A DNA stretch of 42,132 bases from Candidatus Pullibacteroides excrementavium (GTDB lineage Bacteria; Bacteroidota; Bacteroidia; Bacteroidales; P3), in assembly GCA_017694335.1 (NCBI GenBank), contig JADIMZ010000013.1, forward strand, positions 1 to 42,132, given 5' to 3'. How positions within the stretch are numbered: position 1 is the first letter of the stretch; every line of letters starts with the position of its first letter. The translations under genes were made by a program, and so were the position numbers. Below are positions 33,205-41,381 of the stretch, piece by piece. Under the pieces are notes generated by a model, which saw nothing but the letters and a program-made list of their open reading frames with translations, did not search any database and was not told the DNA's origin.

Positions 33205-33561
33205 TTACTCGGCAACCGGTTCCTGAGCCGGTACAGTAGCCGTATTGCCGGAAACCGGCAACTGAGTGGGCAGAACCATATTCTGGTCTACCGACAGCTC
33301 TGTCTTCGGGGCACCCGTGCTATCTTGCGGCTTCGGAATCACGTAGGCAGCCACCAAACTCAACACCAACAAGACAATGGAGAGCGTCCAAGTCCCCTTT
33401 TCCAAGAAATCGGCCGTCTTACGAACGCCCATCACTTGATTCCCTTGTCCTCCAAAAGTGGAGGAAAGTCCGCCTCCTTTGGGGTTTTGAATCAACACAA
33501 TCAGTCCTAAAAGCACGCAGACAATCAGGATCAACACCGAGATAAAAATGTAGAAACCCAT
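33205..33561 (-). CDS. secG: Preprotein translocase subunit SecG
   Basis: A 118-aa inner-membrane accessory subunit of the SecYEG channel. There are two membrane segments (MGFYIFISVLILIVCVLLGL and GTWTLSIVLLVLSLVAAYVI) joined by the conserved cytoplasmic loop LIQNPKGGGLSSTFGGQG...FLEKGT. The C-terminal ~40 residues are a Pro/Thr/Val-rich tail (TQLPVSGNTATVPAQEPVAE), longer than in E. coli SecG. It starts 12 bp after the TPR-like gene, so the two form an operon ending at the terminator 33154-33182. Confidence 0.95.
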   Translation of the reverse strand: MGFYIFISVLILIVCVLLGLIVLIQNPKGGGLSSTFGGQGNQVMGVRKTADFLEKGTWTLSIVLLVLSLVAAYVIPKPQDSTGAPKTELSVDQNMVLPTQLPVSGNTATVPAQEPVAE

Positions 33562-33573
33562 TTTAACTTATTA

Positions 33574-34698
33574 TTATTTAATGGAATAATCCTTTCTCAC
33601 CTTACGAATGAGTTCGGCAAAGTAACTACTTTTTTCGGGAAATTTCAAACGCAACTGTTCATAAACTGCAATCGCCTTCTCCGGGGTATTGCTTTTAAGG
33701 TACATCTCGGCCAATGTTTCCGTGCCGAAACTAAAGTCTTCCACCGAACTCCCTCCCTGATCGGGATCGAAAGAACTGTAATCAAAATTCTCATCAATCC
33801 GAATCGGATGCTCGCCCCCTCCCTGCAAAAAACGGTCTATCAATTCGCCTGAGGACAAATGGGGTTTATTCGTTTGGGAATTAGAGATACGCTGGACTGC
33901 ATCCATCAACGGATGCCCTACCGCCGGACCCGGCTTTTGGACGGGGCTTTTCTGCCGAACCGGTTCTTCCTGCCGCATCGAATCCCTATCCGAACCCACC
34001 GAAGGCCTTTCGCCTGGAAATGCACGGCCTGGCAAAGACGATACGGACGCCGCCTCGGACAGGCTCCTGCTCAAAGTCTCGTCAGAAGATGCCTTTTTCC
34101 CATTCGATGCCCGCCCTTTATGCAGCATAGCCCGAACCTGTTCCACATCGATATGCCTAGGTGCATCCGTTGAGGCAGATTGTTCCTCTACAACAGGGAC
34201 AAAACCGACCCTCTGGAGCTGCTGTTCCCTTTTCTGTTCAACATCCGATGCCGATTCCTGAATCTTCCGATTATGCAACTCTGGCTGTACAGGGGGCACC
34301 GGAGATTGACTATTCTTCTTTTCTGTTTTCAAAACAGGCCTCGCCAAAGGTCTGGCTGCCTGCTTTCGGCGATTCTCAGCCCAAGGCATGCGTTCCTCCT
34401 TCTTTGGCAAAGAGGATGTAGCCCGAATCTGGGAATCCGGCTCTACCGACAGACGCTCCGTGTTCCCTATATTCTCCACCTGTAGCTTGAGACGGTTCCG
34501 ATCCGGCAACGAAATGGCCACCAAGGATAATAATGACCGATATGTTTCATCATCGCCCAGCTTCTTGAGATTGAGCAAGAACATGAGCTGAGCATACTGG
34601 CAATAGGGATAACGGCTCACGACTTCCTTGTATTCCAGAAGACTATCCTGGTCCAGTTGGTCCAACCTGTCAGTGTATAAAGAAAATTTCTTGCCCAT
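33574..34698 (-). CDS. TPR-like protein of unknown function, with long low-complexity middle
   Basis: A 374-aa protein starting at MGKKFSLYTDRLDQLDQDSL; the ORF upstream of this Met contains promoter sequence. Residues ~1-75 look helical (KEVVSRYPYCQYAQLMFLLN). The last ~50 have a tetratricopeptide-like repeat (FGTETLAEMYLKSNTPEKAI, AVYEQLRLKFPEKSSYFAEL). Between them are ~250 Ser/Pro/Arg/Gln-rich residues, predicted disordered. No signal peptide is seen, so it is probably cytoplasmic. It is the first gene of an operon with secG; a link to protein export is inference. The family is a Bacteroidota type that I recognise only by its position and TPR end. Confidence 0.78.
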   Translation of the reverse strand: MGKKFSLYTDRLDQLDQDSLLEYKEVVSRYPYCQYAQLMFLLNLKKLGDDETYRSLLSLVAISLPDRNRLKLQVENIGNTERLSVEPDSQIRATSSLPKKEERMPWAENRRKQAARPLARPVLKTEKKNSQSPVPPVQPELHNRKIQESASDVEQKREQQLQRVGFVPVVEEQSASTDAPRHIDVEQVRAMLHKGRASNGKKASSDETLSRSLSEAASVSSLPGRAFPGERPSVGSDRDSMRQEEPVRQKSPVQKPGPAVGHPLMDAVQRISNSQTNKPHLSSGELIDRFLQGGGEHPIRIDENFDYSSFDPDQGGSSVEDFSFGTETLAEMYLKSNTPEKAIAVYEQLRLKFPEKSSYFAELIRKVRKDYSIK

Positions 34699-34705
34699 GA
34701 TTTTG

Positions 34706-34713
34706 CAAAAGTA
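34706..34713 (-). promoter_or_regulatory. -7 box of the TPR-secG promoter
   Basis: The minus strand reads TACTTTTG, a perfect match, only 7 bp from the TPR-gene ATG. This implies a very short leader. The -33 region is weak. Confidence 0.5.
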
Positions 34714-34739
34714 GAAAAAACCATGTAATTCGATAAGGG

Positions 34740-34819
34740 TTGGCTGCGCCGAAGATAGCTTGGTCTCGGCATAATCAAAGCAAGCTTTGCTTCTGCTCTC
34801 GACTTTCGCTATCTTTGCG
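34740..34819 (+). repeat. Promoter-bearing palindromic repeat, copy B
   Basis: TTGGCTG through TATCTTTGCG is nearly identical to copy A at 7960-8040 (one substitution, one 1-bp indel over ~80 bp), in the opposite orientation in the window but the same orientation relative to the downstream gene. It carries the same inverted repeats (CAAAGC-AA-GCTTTG, GATAGC...GCTATC). Confidence 0.88.
34786..34817 (+). promoter_or_regulatory. Aminotransferase promoter inside repeat copy B
   Basis: TTTG (34786-34789), exactly 20 bp, then TATCTTTG (34810-34817). This predicts a leader of ~185 nt before the ATG at 35011, longer than at kbl. Confidence 0.75.
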
Positions 34820-35010
34820 GTCGGGAAAATCCGGCCAATCCGCGACTGTCCGAAAAACAACCGGATTCCTGCATTATCAACCCGGACGCATCCGGAGAGC
34901 AGACATCTACTGCCTGCCGAAGGGATGGGTATCCAACCAAACGATAGCCCCACCCGTCATCCAGCCAGCCTTGTCCCGGCTTTCAGGGTCGTCCTAAAAA
35001 CCAAGAAAAC

Positions 35011-36213
35011 ATGTCAGTATTAGCAAAGCGCGTATTGGAAATGGCTCCCTCTGCCACCTTGGGCATGAGCCAACGGAGCCGCGAAATGCAAGAACGAGGC
35101 ATCGATGTAATCAGCCTCAGCGTCGGCGAACCCGACTTCAACACGCCGGAAGTCATCAAACAGGCCGGTATCGACGCCATCAACAACAACTTCACCCACT
35201 ATCCTCCCGTGCCGGGTTACATGGATCTGCGCAAGGCCATCTGCGCCAAGCTGACCCGCGACAACAAGCTCACTTATTCACCTAACCAGATTATCGTTTC
35301 CAACGGGGGCAAGCACGCCATCATCAATGTGCTCCTGGCCATGATCAACCCGGGCGACGAAGTAATCATTCCCGCTCCCTGCTGGGTTTCCTATCCTGAA
35401 ATGGTGAAATTCGTGGAAGGCACGCCTATCCTGGTTCACGCCGGCATCGAAGACGACTTCAAGATTACGCCCGAAAAGCTGGAAGCCGCCATCACGCCCA
35501 AGACGAAATTATTGATTTTCAACAGCCCGAGCAACCCTACCGGCATGGTTTACAGCCGCGAGGAACTCAAAGCCATTGCCGATGTGCTGGCCAAGCATCC
35601 CGATGTATATGTCCTTTCGGACGAAATCTACGAATACATCGTATTTGAAAGCAAGTTCGAAAGCCTGGCGCAGTTTGAAGAAATCAAGGCTCGCGTGATT
35701 ATCATGAACGGGGTTTCCAAGGGCTATGCCATGACCGGCTGGCGTATCGGTTACATCGCCGCTCCGGCCGAAATCGCATCGGCCTGCAACAAGATTCAAG
35801 GCCAGATGACCTCTGCGGCTTCTTCCATCGCCCAGAAGGCTGCGGTAGCCGCATTGATGCAGGATCCGACCAAATCGGAAGACCTCAAGAACATGGTGGC
35901 CACTTTCCGCAAACGCCGCGACATGATGATCGAGAAGCTGCGCGAAATCCCCGGCTTCAAAGTCAATGTTCCCACCGGCGCGTTCTACATCTTCCCCAAC
36001 ATCGAAGGCCTGATTGGCAAGAAGTTCAACGGCAAGGAAATCACCTGCGGCGACGACTTGGCCAACTTCCTCCTCGATGAAGGCCATGTGGCTCTGGTAG
36101 GCGGAGATTCTTTCGGCGACCCGCACAGCATCCGCATCTCTTACGCTACCAGCGAAGACAAGCTGATGGAAAGCGCCCGCCGCATCAAGGAAGCGGTGGC
36201 CAAGCTGCAATAA
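35011..36213 (+). CDS. Class I PLP-dependent aminotransferase (aspartate aminotransferase type)
   Basis: A 400-aa cytoplasmic aminotransferase, probably aspartate aminotransferase (aspartate + 2-oxoglutarate to oxaloacetate + glutamate). Motifs are VISLSVGEPDFNTPE, YPPVPGYMDLRKAI, VSNGGKHAIINVLLAMINPG, FNSPSNPTGMVYSREEL, YVLSDEIYEYIVFE, the PLP lysine in NGVSKGYAMTGWRIGYIAAP, and the substrate Arg in HSIRISYATSED. Length is normal for the subgroup Igamma-like thermophilic/Bacteroidota enzymes. It is monocistronic, with repeat-borne promoter B upstream and a strong terminator downstream. Specificity cannot be fixed from motifs alone. Confidence 0.93.
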   Translation: MSVLAKRVLEMAPSATLGMSQRSREMQERGIDVISLSVGEPDFNTPEVIKQAGIDAINNNFTHYPPVPGYMDLRKAICAKLTRDNKLTYSPNQIIVSNGGKHAIINVLLAMINPGDEVIIPAPCWVSYPEMVKFVEGTPILVHAGIEDDFKITPEKLEAAITPKTKLLIFNSPSNPTGMVYSREELKAIADVLAKHPDVYVLSDEIYEYIVFESKFESLAQFEEIKARVIIMNGVSKGYAMTGWRIGYIAAPAEIASACNKIQGQMTSAASSIAQKAAVAALMQDPTKSEDLKNMVATFRKRRDMMIEKLREIPGFKVNVPTGAFYIFPNIEGLIGKKFNGKEITCGDDLANFLLDEGHVALVGGDSFGDPHSIRISYATSEDKLMESARRIKEAVAKLQ

Positions 36214-36231
36214 GGAATCCTATTCAACCAG

Positions 36232-36267
36232 AAAGGCGGTGCCGGCTGAACCCGACACCGCCTTTTT
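36232..36267 (+). terminator. Terminator of the aminotransferase gene, possibly bidirectional
   Basis: AAAGGCGGTGCCGG-CTGAA-CCCGACACCGCCTTTTTC forms a strong stem with a T-run on plus. The minus strand also ends in CTTTC, so it may also stop the convergent Fur-family gene (stop at 36325). Confidence 0.9.
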
Positions 36268-36324
36268 CGTTAGCCCGCACACGATATCGCCTCATAAAAC
36301 GGCATCGTCTGAAAAGAGCGGTAC

Positions 36325-36735
36325 CTATCGTCCATGGCAATGCGGGCAAAGGCCTTTGAGCATGAAGTTCACGCTCTCCATCTCGAATCCTTCCGGCAAT
36401 GCAATGGCCGGAATCCGCGAGGGAAGGCAATACGTGCGATGGCATCGGGTGCAGTAGAAATGGACATGCATATCGTTGACCGAACAACCATCCGGATTCC
36501 GGCAAAGCTCGTATTTGAGTACCCCGTTGCCATCCTCGAACGCATGGACCACATGATGTTCCAAAAACAGGCTCAAGGAACGGAACAAAGTCGATTTGTC
36601 CACAGTTCCGAGACTTGCTTCCAGCTCGGAAAGAGAAACAGGGTCTTGCTGCTCGCTCAATGCTTTCAGGACCAGCAAACGGATAGCTGTCGGCTTGACC
36701 CCCTTCTTTTCCAAAAGTTCTTCGATCCACAACAT
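36325..36735 (-). CDS. Fur-family metalloregulator
   Basis: A ~136-aa ferric/zinc/peroxide-type regulator. I choose the ATG at 36735 (MLWIEELLEKKGVKPT), which fits the normal Fur N-terminus; the longer ORF begins at a TTG (36807), 19 bp after the ATPase stop, and would add 24 residues. The winged helix covers VKPTAIRLLVLKALSEQQ...STLFRSLSLFLEHHVVHAFE. The dimerisation domain has DMHVHFYCTRCHRTYCLP and ends with CPHCHGR; the two CxxC pairs form the structural Zn site. It lies directly downstream of a metal-exporting P-type ATPase and so probably belongs to its operon and responds to a metal. Whether it is Fur, Zur or PerR cannot be said. Confidence 0.85.
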   Translation of the reverse strand: MLWIEELLEKKGVKPTAIRLLVLKALSEQQDPVSLSELEASLGTVDKSTLFRSLSLFLEHHVVHAFEDGNGVLKYELCRNPDGCSVNDMHVHFYCTRCHRTYCLPSRIPAIALPEGFEMESVNFMLKGLCPHCHGR

Positions 36736-36826
36736 AGCATCTTCATTTATCCGATTTCCACGCAATTCAAAATCCAAGCAGTTCCCCTCGGCATCGTATT
36801 CCCTCAAATCGAAAAAACGCTAAAAA

Positions 36827-38725
36827 TCATTTTTTCCTAAGCCAAACCCCGCGCACCGAGTTCAAAACCGCCAGCAAAGCCACGCCGGAATCGGCAAAGA
36901 CCGCCATCCAAAGCGAAGCCACGCCCAACACACCCAGCACCATCACCAGAATCTTAATCCCGAATGCCAGAATTACGTTCTCCCAAACCGTCCGCCGGGT
37001 ATTGCGGGCAATCCGGAACACAAGCGGCAAGGACGAAAGCCGGTCGGTCTGCAAGACCACATCCGCCGTCTCTATGGCCGCATCGCTGCCCATCGCCCCC
37101 ATCGCGATACCCAAAGAACTGGATGCCAGAACCGGGGAATCGTTGATGCCGTCCCCCACAAAAGCCACATTATGACCTTCCTGCTTGAACTTCTGCAAAT
37201 ATACCACCTTATCCTGAGGTAGCAAGCCGCCATAAGCCCGTTCCACGCCCACCTGCGAAGCCAAAGCCTCCGCCACCTGGGGATGGTCGCCCGAAAGCAC
37301 CGCCAATGGATTGACACCCAATCCTCTTAATTCCTGCATGGCCGAAGCCGCATCCTCCTTGGGCAAATCGGCCAGCTCGACCCAGCCGGAAAAAACACCG
37401 TCTATCCCGCAAAACACCACTGTCCGCGCCGAAAGACCGGGCAAATCCGGCATTTCTATCCCGCATTCCTTCAGCCAAGCCGCCGAACCAGCCACTACCT
37501 GACGGAAAGCAGGCTGGCCGGTATCGAATTCCGCCAAAATCCCACCGCCCGCCTTTTCTTCAATCCTCTCCGGCTGAAACAAAACGGCCGAATGCTTCTT
37601 GGCATATTCCACCACCGCTTGCGCCAAAGGATGCCGGCTGGTATTCTCGGCCGAAGCCAAAGCCGACAGCAGACGGCCTTCGCCCTCGGATTGCATCGAG
37701 GTAAGCGCACAGACCCGGAAGCGTCCCTGGGTCAAAGTCCCGGTCTTGTCGAACACGATGGAATCGACCTTGTAAGCCGCATCCAAGCCATTGCCTCCCT
37801 TGAACAGGATTCCCCGACGGGAAGCCATGCCGATGCCGGCGAAATAGGTCAACGGGATGCTGACTACCAAGGCGCAAGGACAGGAAATGACAAGGAACAC
37901 CAAGGCCCGGTAAAGCCAAACGGAAAAATCGTAATGGTAATTGGCAACCAACGAAAACAAAGCCGGAACCGCCATCACCAAAACCGCCAATCCCATCACG
38001 ACCGGCGTATAAATCCGGGCGATACGGCGCAAGAAAAGTTCGGTGGGCGCTTTGCGCTTGGAAGCTTCCTCCACCATCTTAGCCATTTTGGCCAAAGCGC
38101 TCATATTATACGGGCGCAATACCTTCAATCGAATCGCATGATCCAACACAAGGCAGCCTGCCGGCACTTCCTCGCCTTGACGGATGTAACGAGGCAGGCT
38201 CTCCCCGGTCAAAGCCGCCGTATCCAACGAAGCCGCCTCGTCCAGCAAGGCCCCGTCCAGACACACTTTTTCGCCTACCGCCACGCTCAGAATCTCGCCC
38301 GGTTGCACTTCTTCCGGCTTGGCCTCCAGCGTCTGACTGTCCCGAACCACCCGCACCCTGTCCGGATGCATCGCCAGCAAATCCCGGATATTGCGACGGG
38401 AACGCTCCACCGCCTTGTCTTGCAGTTGCTCCCCGATGGCGTAAAACAGCATGACTGCTACCGCTTCCGGGTACTCACCTATGCAGAAAGCCCCTATGGA
38501 AGCGATAATCATCAAACTGAATTCATTGAAGAAATCCTTTTGCGCAAAAGCCTTGGCTGCATCCTTGAAAACCGGCCAGGCAACCGGCAGGTAGGCCAGG
38601 ACATACCATACCACCGGAATCCAGGCCGCCTGTTGAAAGGCTAACCAATAACGGTTCATGACCCAGCCCGCACCCAGCAGGACAAAGGACAAGATTTTCG
38701 GCAACCAGTCTTGCAAATTTTTCAT
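36827..38725 (-). CDS. P1B-type heavy-metal-translocating ATPase (CadA/ZntA-like)
   Basis: A 632-aa inner-membrane P-type ATPase, probably exporting Zn/Cd/Pb or Co. The start MKNLQDWLPKILSFVLLGAG is chosen because upstream codons are not membrane-like; MHVMKN is an alternative. Motifs are the actuator TGES (AALTGESLPRY), the transmembrane metal site CPC (LVISCPCALVVSIPLTYFAG), phosphorylation DKTGTLTQGRF, HP-type SRHPLAQAVVEYA and hinge VGDGINDSPVLA. The usual N-terminal HMA domain with CxxC is absent, and the protein starts in the first membrane helix. A Fur-family gene follows 91 bp (or 19 bp with its alternative TTG start) downstream, suggesting metal-responsive control. A TAAACTTG -7-like box lies just upstream. 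Confidence 0.92.
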   Translation of the reverse strand: MKNLQDWLPKILSFVLLGAGWVMNRYWLAFQQAAWIPVVWYVLAYLPVAWPVFKDAAKAFAQKDFFNEFSLMIIASIGAFCIGEYPEAVAVMLFYAIGEQLQDKAVERSRRNIRDLLAMHPDRVRVVRDSQTLEAKPEEVQPGEILSVAVGEKVCLDGALLDEAASLDTAALTGESLPRYIRQGEEVPAGCLVLDHAIRLKVLRPYNMSALAKMAKMVEEASKRKAPTELFLRRIARIYTPVVMGLAVLVMAVPALFSLVANYHYDFSVWLYRALVFLVISCPCALVVSIPLTYFAGIGMASRRGILFKGGNGLDAAYKVDSIVFDKTGTLTQGRFRVCALTSMQSEGEGRLLSALASAENTSRHPLAQAVVEYAKKHSAVLFQPERIEEKAGGGILAEFDTGQPAFRQVVAGSAAWLKECGIEMPDLPGLSARTVVFCGIDGVFSGWVELADLPKEDAASAMQELRGLGVNPLAVLSGDHPQVAEALASQVGVERAYGGLLPQDKVVYLQKFKQEGHNVAFVGDGINDSPVLASSSLGIAMGAMGSDAAIETADVVLQTDRLSSLPLVFRIARNTRRTVWENVILAFGIKILVMVLGVLGVASLWMAVFADSGVALLAVLNSVRGVWLRKK

Positions 38726-38913
38726 GACATGCATCTTGAAATCAGGTGCAAGTTTAAGAAGAACCCGCTGCAAGCCGGTTGCAATATCCGAAAGCGGTAT
38801 CCGAAACAAGAATATCCAAAAGACGAAATCCGTATCAGCAGGCTACAGACTGTAATGCCCTCCCCCCTGATTCGAGAACGATTCCAAGCCTTTGCACCGG
38901 ACTGCACAGGCAT

Positions 38914-38946
38914 AAAAAAAGGTTGCAGCAAACGTAAACTGCAACC
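38914..38946 (-). terminator. Terminator of the CAU-anticodon tRNA
   Basis: The minus strand reads GGTTGCAG, a 10-nt loop, CTGCAACC, TTTTTTT. The 8-bp stem is perfect with a long U-run, 15 bp after the tRNA. Confidence 0.92.
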
Positions 38947-38961
38947 TCCTCTTTTTCAACG

Positions 38962-39035
38962 TGGCCCCACTTGGGCTCGAACCAAGGACCAAATGATTAT
39001 GAGTCACCTACTCTAACCGACTGAGCTATGGGGCC
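38962..39035 (-). tRNA. tRNA with CAT anticodon, probably tRNA-Ile2 (lysidine type)
   Basis: The cloverleaf is complete: acceptor GGCCCCA/TGGGGCC, D arm GCTC...GAGT, anticodon stem GGTGA/TCATT with loop CTCATAA (anticodon CAT), T arm CTTGG-TTCGAGC-CCAAG. The GGCCCC acceptor and the GACTCATAATC...TTGGTC arm resemble E. coli tRNA-Ile2 (ileX) more than elongator tRNA-Met. It is therefore likely modified by TilS to read AUA. A default annotation would be tRNA-Met. CCA is not encoded. Confidence 0.85.
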
Positions 39036-39081
39036 TGTTCCGGATGGCTCATTCACAGGGAACGAACTTCCAAAAACGGTG

Positions 39082-39113
39082 CAAATGTATAACTTTGCCT
39101 TTGAATAAACAAA
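39082..39113 (-). promoter_or_regulatory. Promoter of the CAU tRNA
   Basis: The minus strand shows TTTG (39110-39113), 20 bp, then TACATTTG (39082-39089), both elements perfect. Its -7 box abuts the plus-strand -7 box of the HAD gene. Confidence 0.8.
39090..39097 (+). promoter_or_regulatory. -7 box of the HAD hydrolase promoter
   Basis: TAACTTTG is a perfect TAnnTTTG on plus, 118 bp upstream of the ATG. The -33 region (ACTTCC) is weak. It directly adjoins the minus-strand -7 box of the tRNA promoter. Confidence 0.55.
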
Positions 39114-39215
39114 CCCCAGGTAGATGAAAAGCCGCTTGGAGACTGAATCCAAGCCTTTTCTTTGCCGGATTCGGACACGAAGCCGCTATCCCAAGGGCAT
39201 CAAAAACCGAGCATC

Positions 39216-39887
39216 ATGCAAACAGACAGCATCAACACCATCATCCTCGACTTAGGACAAGTGATCGTCCCCGTGGATCAGAACCGAACCCTAAGGGGAC
39301 TTTCCTGCTTTGTGGATCCGAGCCGCATGCAAGCCTCCGCCTTGCACCCTTTCTTCGGTACCATCGCCCGATACGAAAACGGAGAGATAAGCAACGAGGA
39401 ATTCCTGGCTGCGCTGAGCCTGTTCCTCCATCAACTCAACCCGAGCCTGCCTGCGGCTTATCCCAGTTGGCAAACATTAATCGACATCTGGAACGCCATG
39501 ATACCTGAATTGCCTGCCCGGAATCTGACCCTGCTCAAAAAGATACGGCAGCATTACAAACTTTACCTGCTAAGCAATACCAATGGCCTGCACGTAGAAT
39601 ACTTAGACCATCTCCTCCCGCAAGGCTCAGCCGGTTTCGCTTCCTATTTCGACCAGATTTTCTGTTCCTACACCCTCAAGATGCACAAACCCGACCCGGC
39701 GATTTACCGATACGTCTGCAACTCCATCGGCCAAAAACCGGAGAACTGCCTCTTTGTAGACGACCGTGCCGAAAACACCGAAGCCGCCCGCAGCACCGGC
39801 CTGAACGCCATCCATCTCACCGACTTCAACCTCGGCAAGCTGTTCGAGGAAGACGGCCGGCTCGCTCCCGACGCACCTATCATTTAA
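39216..39887 (+). CDS. HAD-superfamily hydrolase, YihX-like
   Basis: A 223-aa HAD-IA phosphatase-like protein starting at MQTDSINTIILDLGQVIVPV. Motif I is DLGQVIVPVD, with Gly in place of the second Asp of DxD, as in the YihX/DLGGV group. Motif II is LYLLSNTNGLHVEYL, motif III KMHKPDPAIYRYV, and motif IV FVDDRAENTEAARSTGLNAI. The cap domain is the helical C1 type. The substrate is unknown; sugar phosphates are common in this group. It is monocistronic, divergent from the tRNA. It reads convergently towards the AAA_14 gene, with 39 bp between the stops and no clear terminator. Confidence 0.88.
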   Translation: MQTDSINTIILDLGQVIVPVDQNRTLRGLSCFVDPSRMQASALHPFFGTIARYENGEISNEEFLAALSLFLHQLNPSLPAAYPSWQTLIDIWNAMIPELPARNLTLLKKIRQHYKLYLLSNTNGLHVEYLDHLLPQGSAGFASYFDQIFCSYTLKMHKPDPAIYRYVCNSIGQKPENCLFVDDRAENTEAARSTGLNAIHLTDFNLGKLFEEDGRLAPDAPII

Positions 39888-39926
39888 ATAAAGAATCTTT
39901 GGAGCGTACGCCTAGCCCGAGAACAA

Positions 39927-41360
39927 TCATTTATGAAGAATCTCCCTGGCCAAGGAGTTCACGGCATCAACGTCAATGGGTTCCAGAATAATTTGTTCCG
40001 GTTCCAAGTCCAGCAGAAACTGCATGTAGTTGGGGAGTGTCAGCAACTGTCCCTGCCGACCGACATTGAAGTCGCCAAACTTGATGACATGCTTCACGTG
40101 GTATTTGTCGGGATGCTTCAAGACGGTCTGCACGCTCTTCGCCTGCGCGGTCTTGGCTTTCACTTCAAGTGGAACGCACTCTCCTTTCATCCGAACCAAG
40201 AAGTCCAACTCAAGCCCGGAGTCCTTCAGAAAATAGTATAAGCTTTGTTGTTTTTTGTGAAGCGTGTCCGCCATCAAATTCTCGAAAATCGCGCCTTTGA
40301 ATCCGCCCAAGTTCCCCTGCAGGATGTCTGCTCTGATTCCAGGTCCCAGCATCTCAATCAAGAGGCCAATATCTGCCGTATAGACCTTGAACACGTTGTC
40401 CTTAGCGTTGCCTTCCATCGGGAGGCCGGTAATGTCCGTATTGTAGCATCGACAAATGATTCCAGCATCTTCCAACCACTGGAGAGAACCAAGATAAGTT
40501 TCACCTCGCCCGCCGGATTTAACCTTGTTGTACTGGAATTTCTTGTTCTCTTTGGCTAGCTGCTTGGGAATTGAGTTGAAGCATTCCCGGATATGAGGTT
40601 TGTCTTTGTCCGGAGCATATTTAACCATATCATCGCGGTATTCCTTCAGGATACCCTTGTACTCCTCGCTTACGGCATTCATATTATTTGTAGCCAAAAA
40701 AGCGTTGATAGGAGCAGGGAGTCCGCCTATAGCGACATAGAGGTTCAAGTAGTTTCTCATCGCCACATGAATCCCTTCCGGAACTGGCGTTTCCTCCGTA
40801 TAGAACTTCCGGAGCACCTCGATGACATCCGGATTCATTCCGTTCGCCCAAAGAAATTCTTCGAAGTCCAGTGGATACATTTCAATGATATCCTCGCTGC
40901 CAACCGGAACGGAGTTGATGCCAAAATCTTTCGCCTGTGTTAGTTTGCGACGCCGTTTCTTCAGTTCATCGCCATAACCTTGAATGCCCAGCAGGGAACC
41001 TGTGGCAATCACGTCAAAACGACCGTCTTCTTTGAAAAACTTGAGCGAAGTCCTGGCCTCCGGACAATCTTGGATTTCATCAAAGATGAAGCAAGTCTCT
41101 CCAGGAATAAACTTGACTCCTTGAATCTGCGCAGACAAGTTGAGCAATATGTTATCAACATCCTTTGATCCAACAAAGGCATTAATCCTCTCCGGCTCCT
41201 TGATGAAATTCATATAGACGACATTCTTGTAGTTCTCGGCAGCGAAGTGCTTAGCAATGAATGTCTTTCCACATTGGCGGATGCCCATGATCACCAAAGG
41301 CTTGTGTCCTGGCCTGTTTTTCCACGTAATGAGAGCATCTTCAATCTTCCTTTTCAGCAT
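39927..41360 (-). CDS. AAA_14/DUF4143 ATP-binding protein
   Basis: A 477-aa putative ATPase. I start at MLKRKIEDALITWKNRPGHK. The AAA_14 domain has Walker A GIRQCGKTFIAKHFA, Walker B ETCFIFDEIQDCPEA, and RFDVIATGSLLGIQG. The C-terminal DUF4143 part has SGLELDFLVRMKGECVPLEV, which resembles a PD-(D/E)xK nuclease-like core (E..LDF, 18 residues, LEVKAK). The family is widespread in gut Bacteroidota, often in many copies, with unknown function. Base composition looks more A/T-rich than its neighbours. Short 33-bp tandem repeats lie just upstream and a TATTTTTG -7 box is at 41382-41389. Confidence 0.85.
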   Translation of the reverse strand: MLKRKIEDALITWKNRPGHKPLVIMGIRQCGKTFIAKHFAAENYKNVVYMNFIKEPERINAFVGSKDVDNILLNLSAQIQGVKFIPGETCFIFDEIQDCPEARTSLKFFKEDGRFDVIATGSLLGIQGYGDELKKRRRKLTQAKDFGINSVPVGSEDIIEMYPLDFEEFLWANGMNPDVIEVLRKFYTEETPVPEGIHVAMRNYLNLYVAIGGLPAPINAFLATNNMNAVSEEYKGILKEYRDDMVKYAPDKDKPHIRECFNSIPKQLAKENKKFQYNKVKSGGRGETYLGSLQWLEDAGIICRCYNTDITGLPMEGNAKDNVFKVYTADIGLLIEMLGPGIRADILQGNLGGFKGAIFENLMADTLHKKQQSLYYFLKDSGLELDFLVRMKGECVPLEVKAKTAQAKSVQTVLKHPDKYHVKHVIKFGDFNVGRQGQLLTLPNYMQFLLDLEPEQIILEPIDVDAVNSLAREILHK

Positions 41361-41381
41361 AATCCGATTCGTTAAGCGAAA

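Noticed and set aside
39216-39887. HAD protein as inactive because the second Asp of motif I is Gly
   Set aside because: This substitution is typical of the YihX/DLGGV-type group as a whole, so it is not evidence for loss of function in this gene.
39927-41360. Toxin-antitoxin or defence operon containing the AAA_14/DUF4143 gene
   Set aside because: The gene stands alone between a convergent HAD gene and rplY, with no small partner ORF on the same strand.
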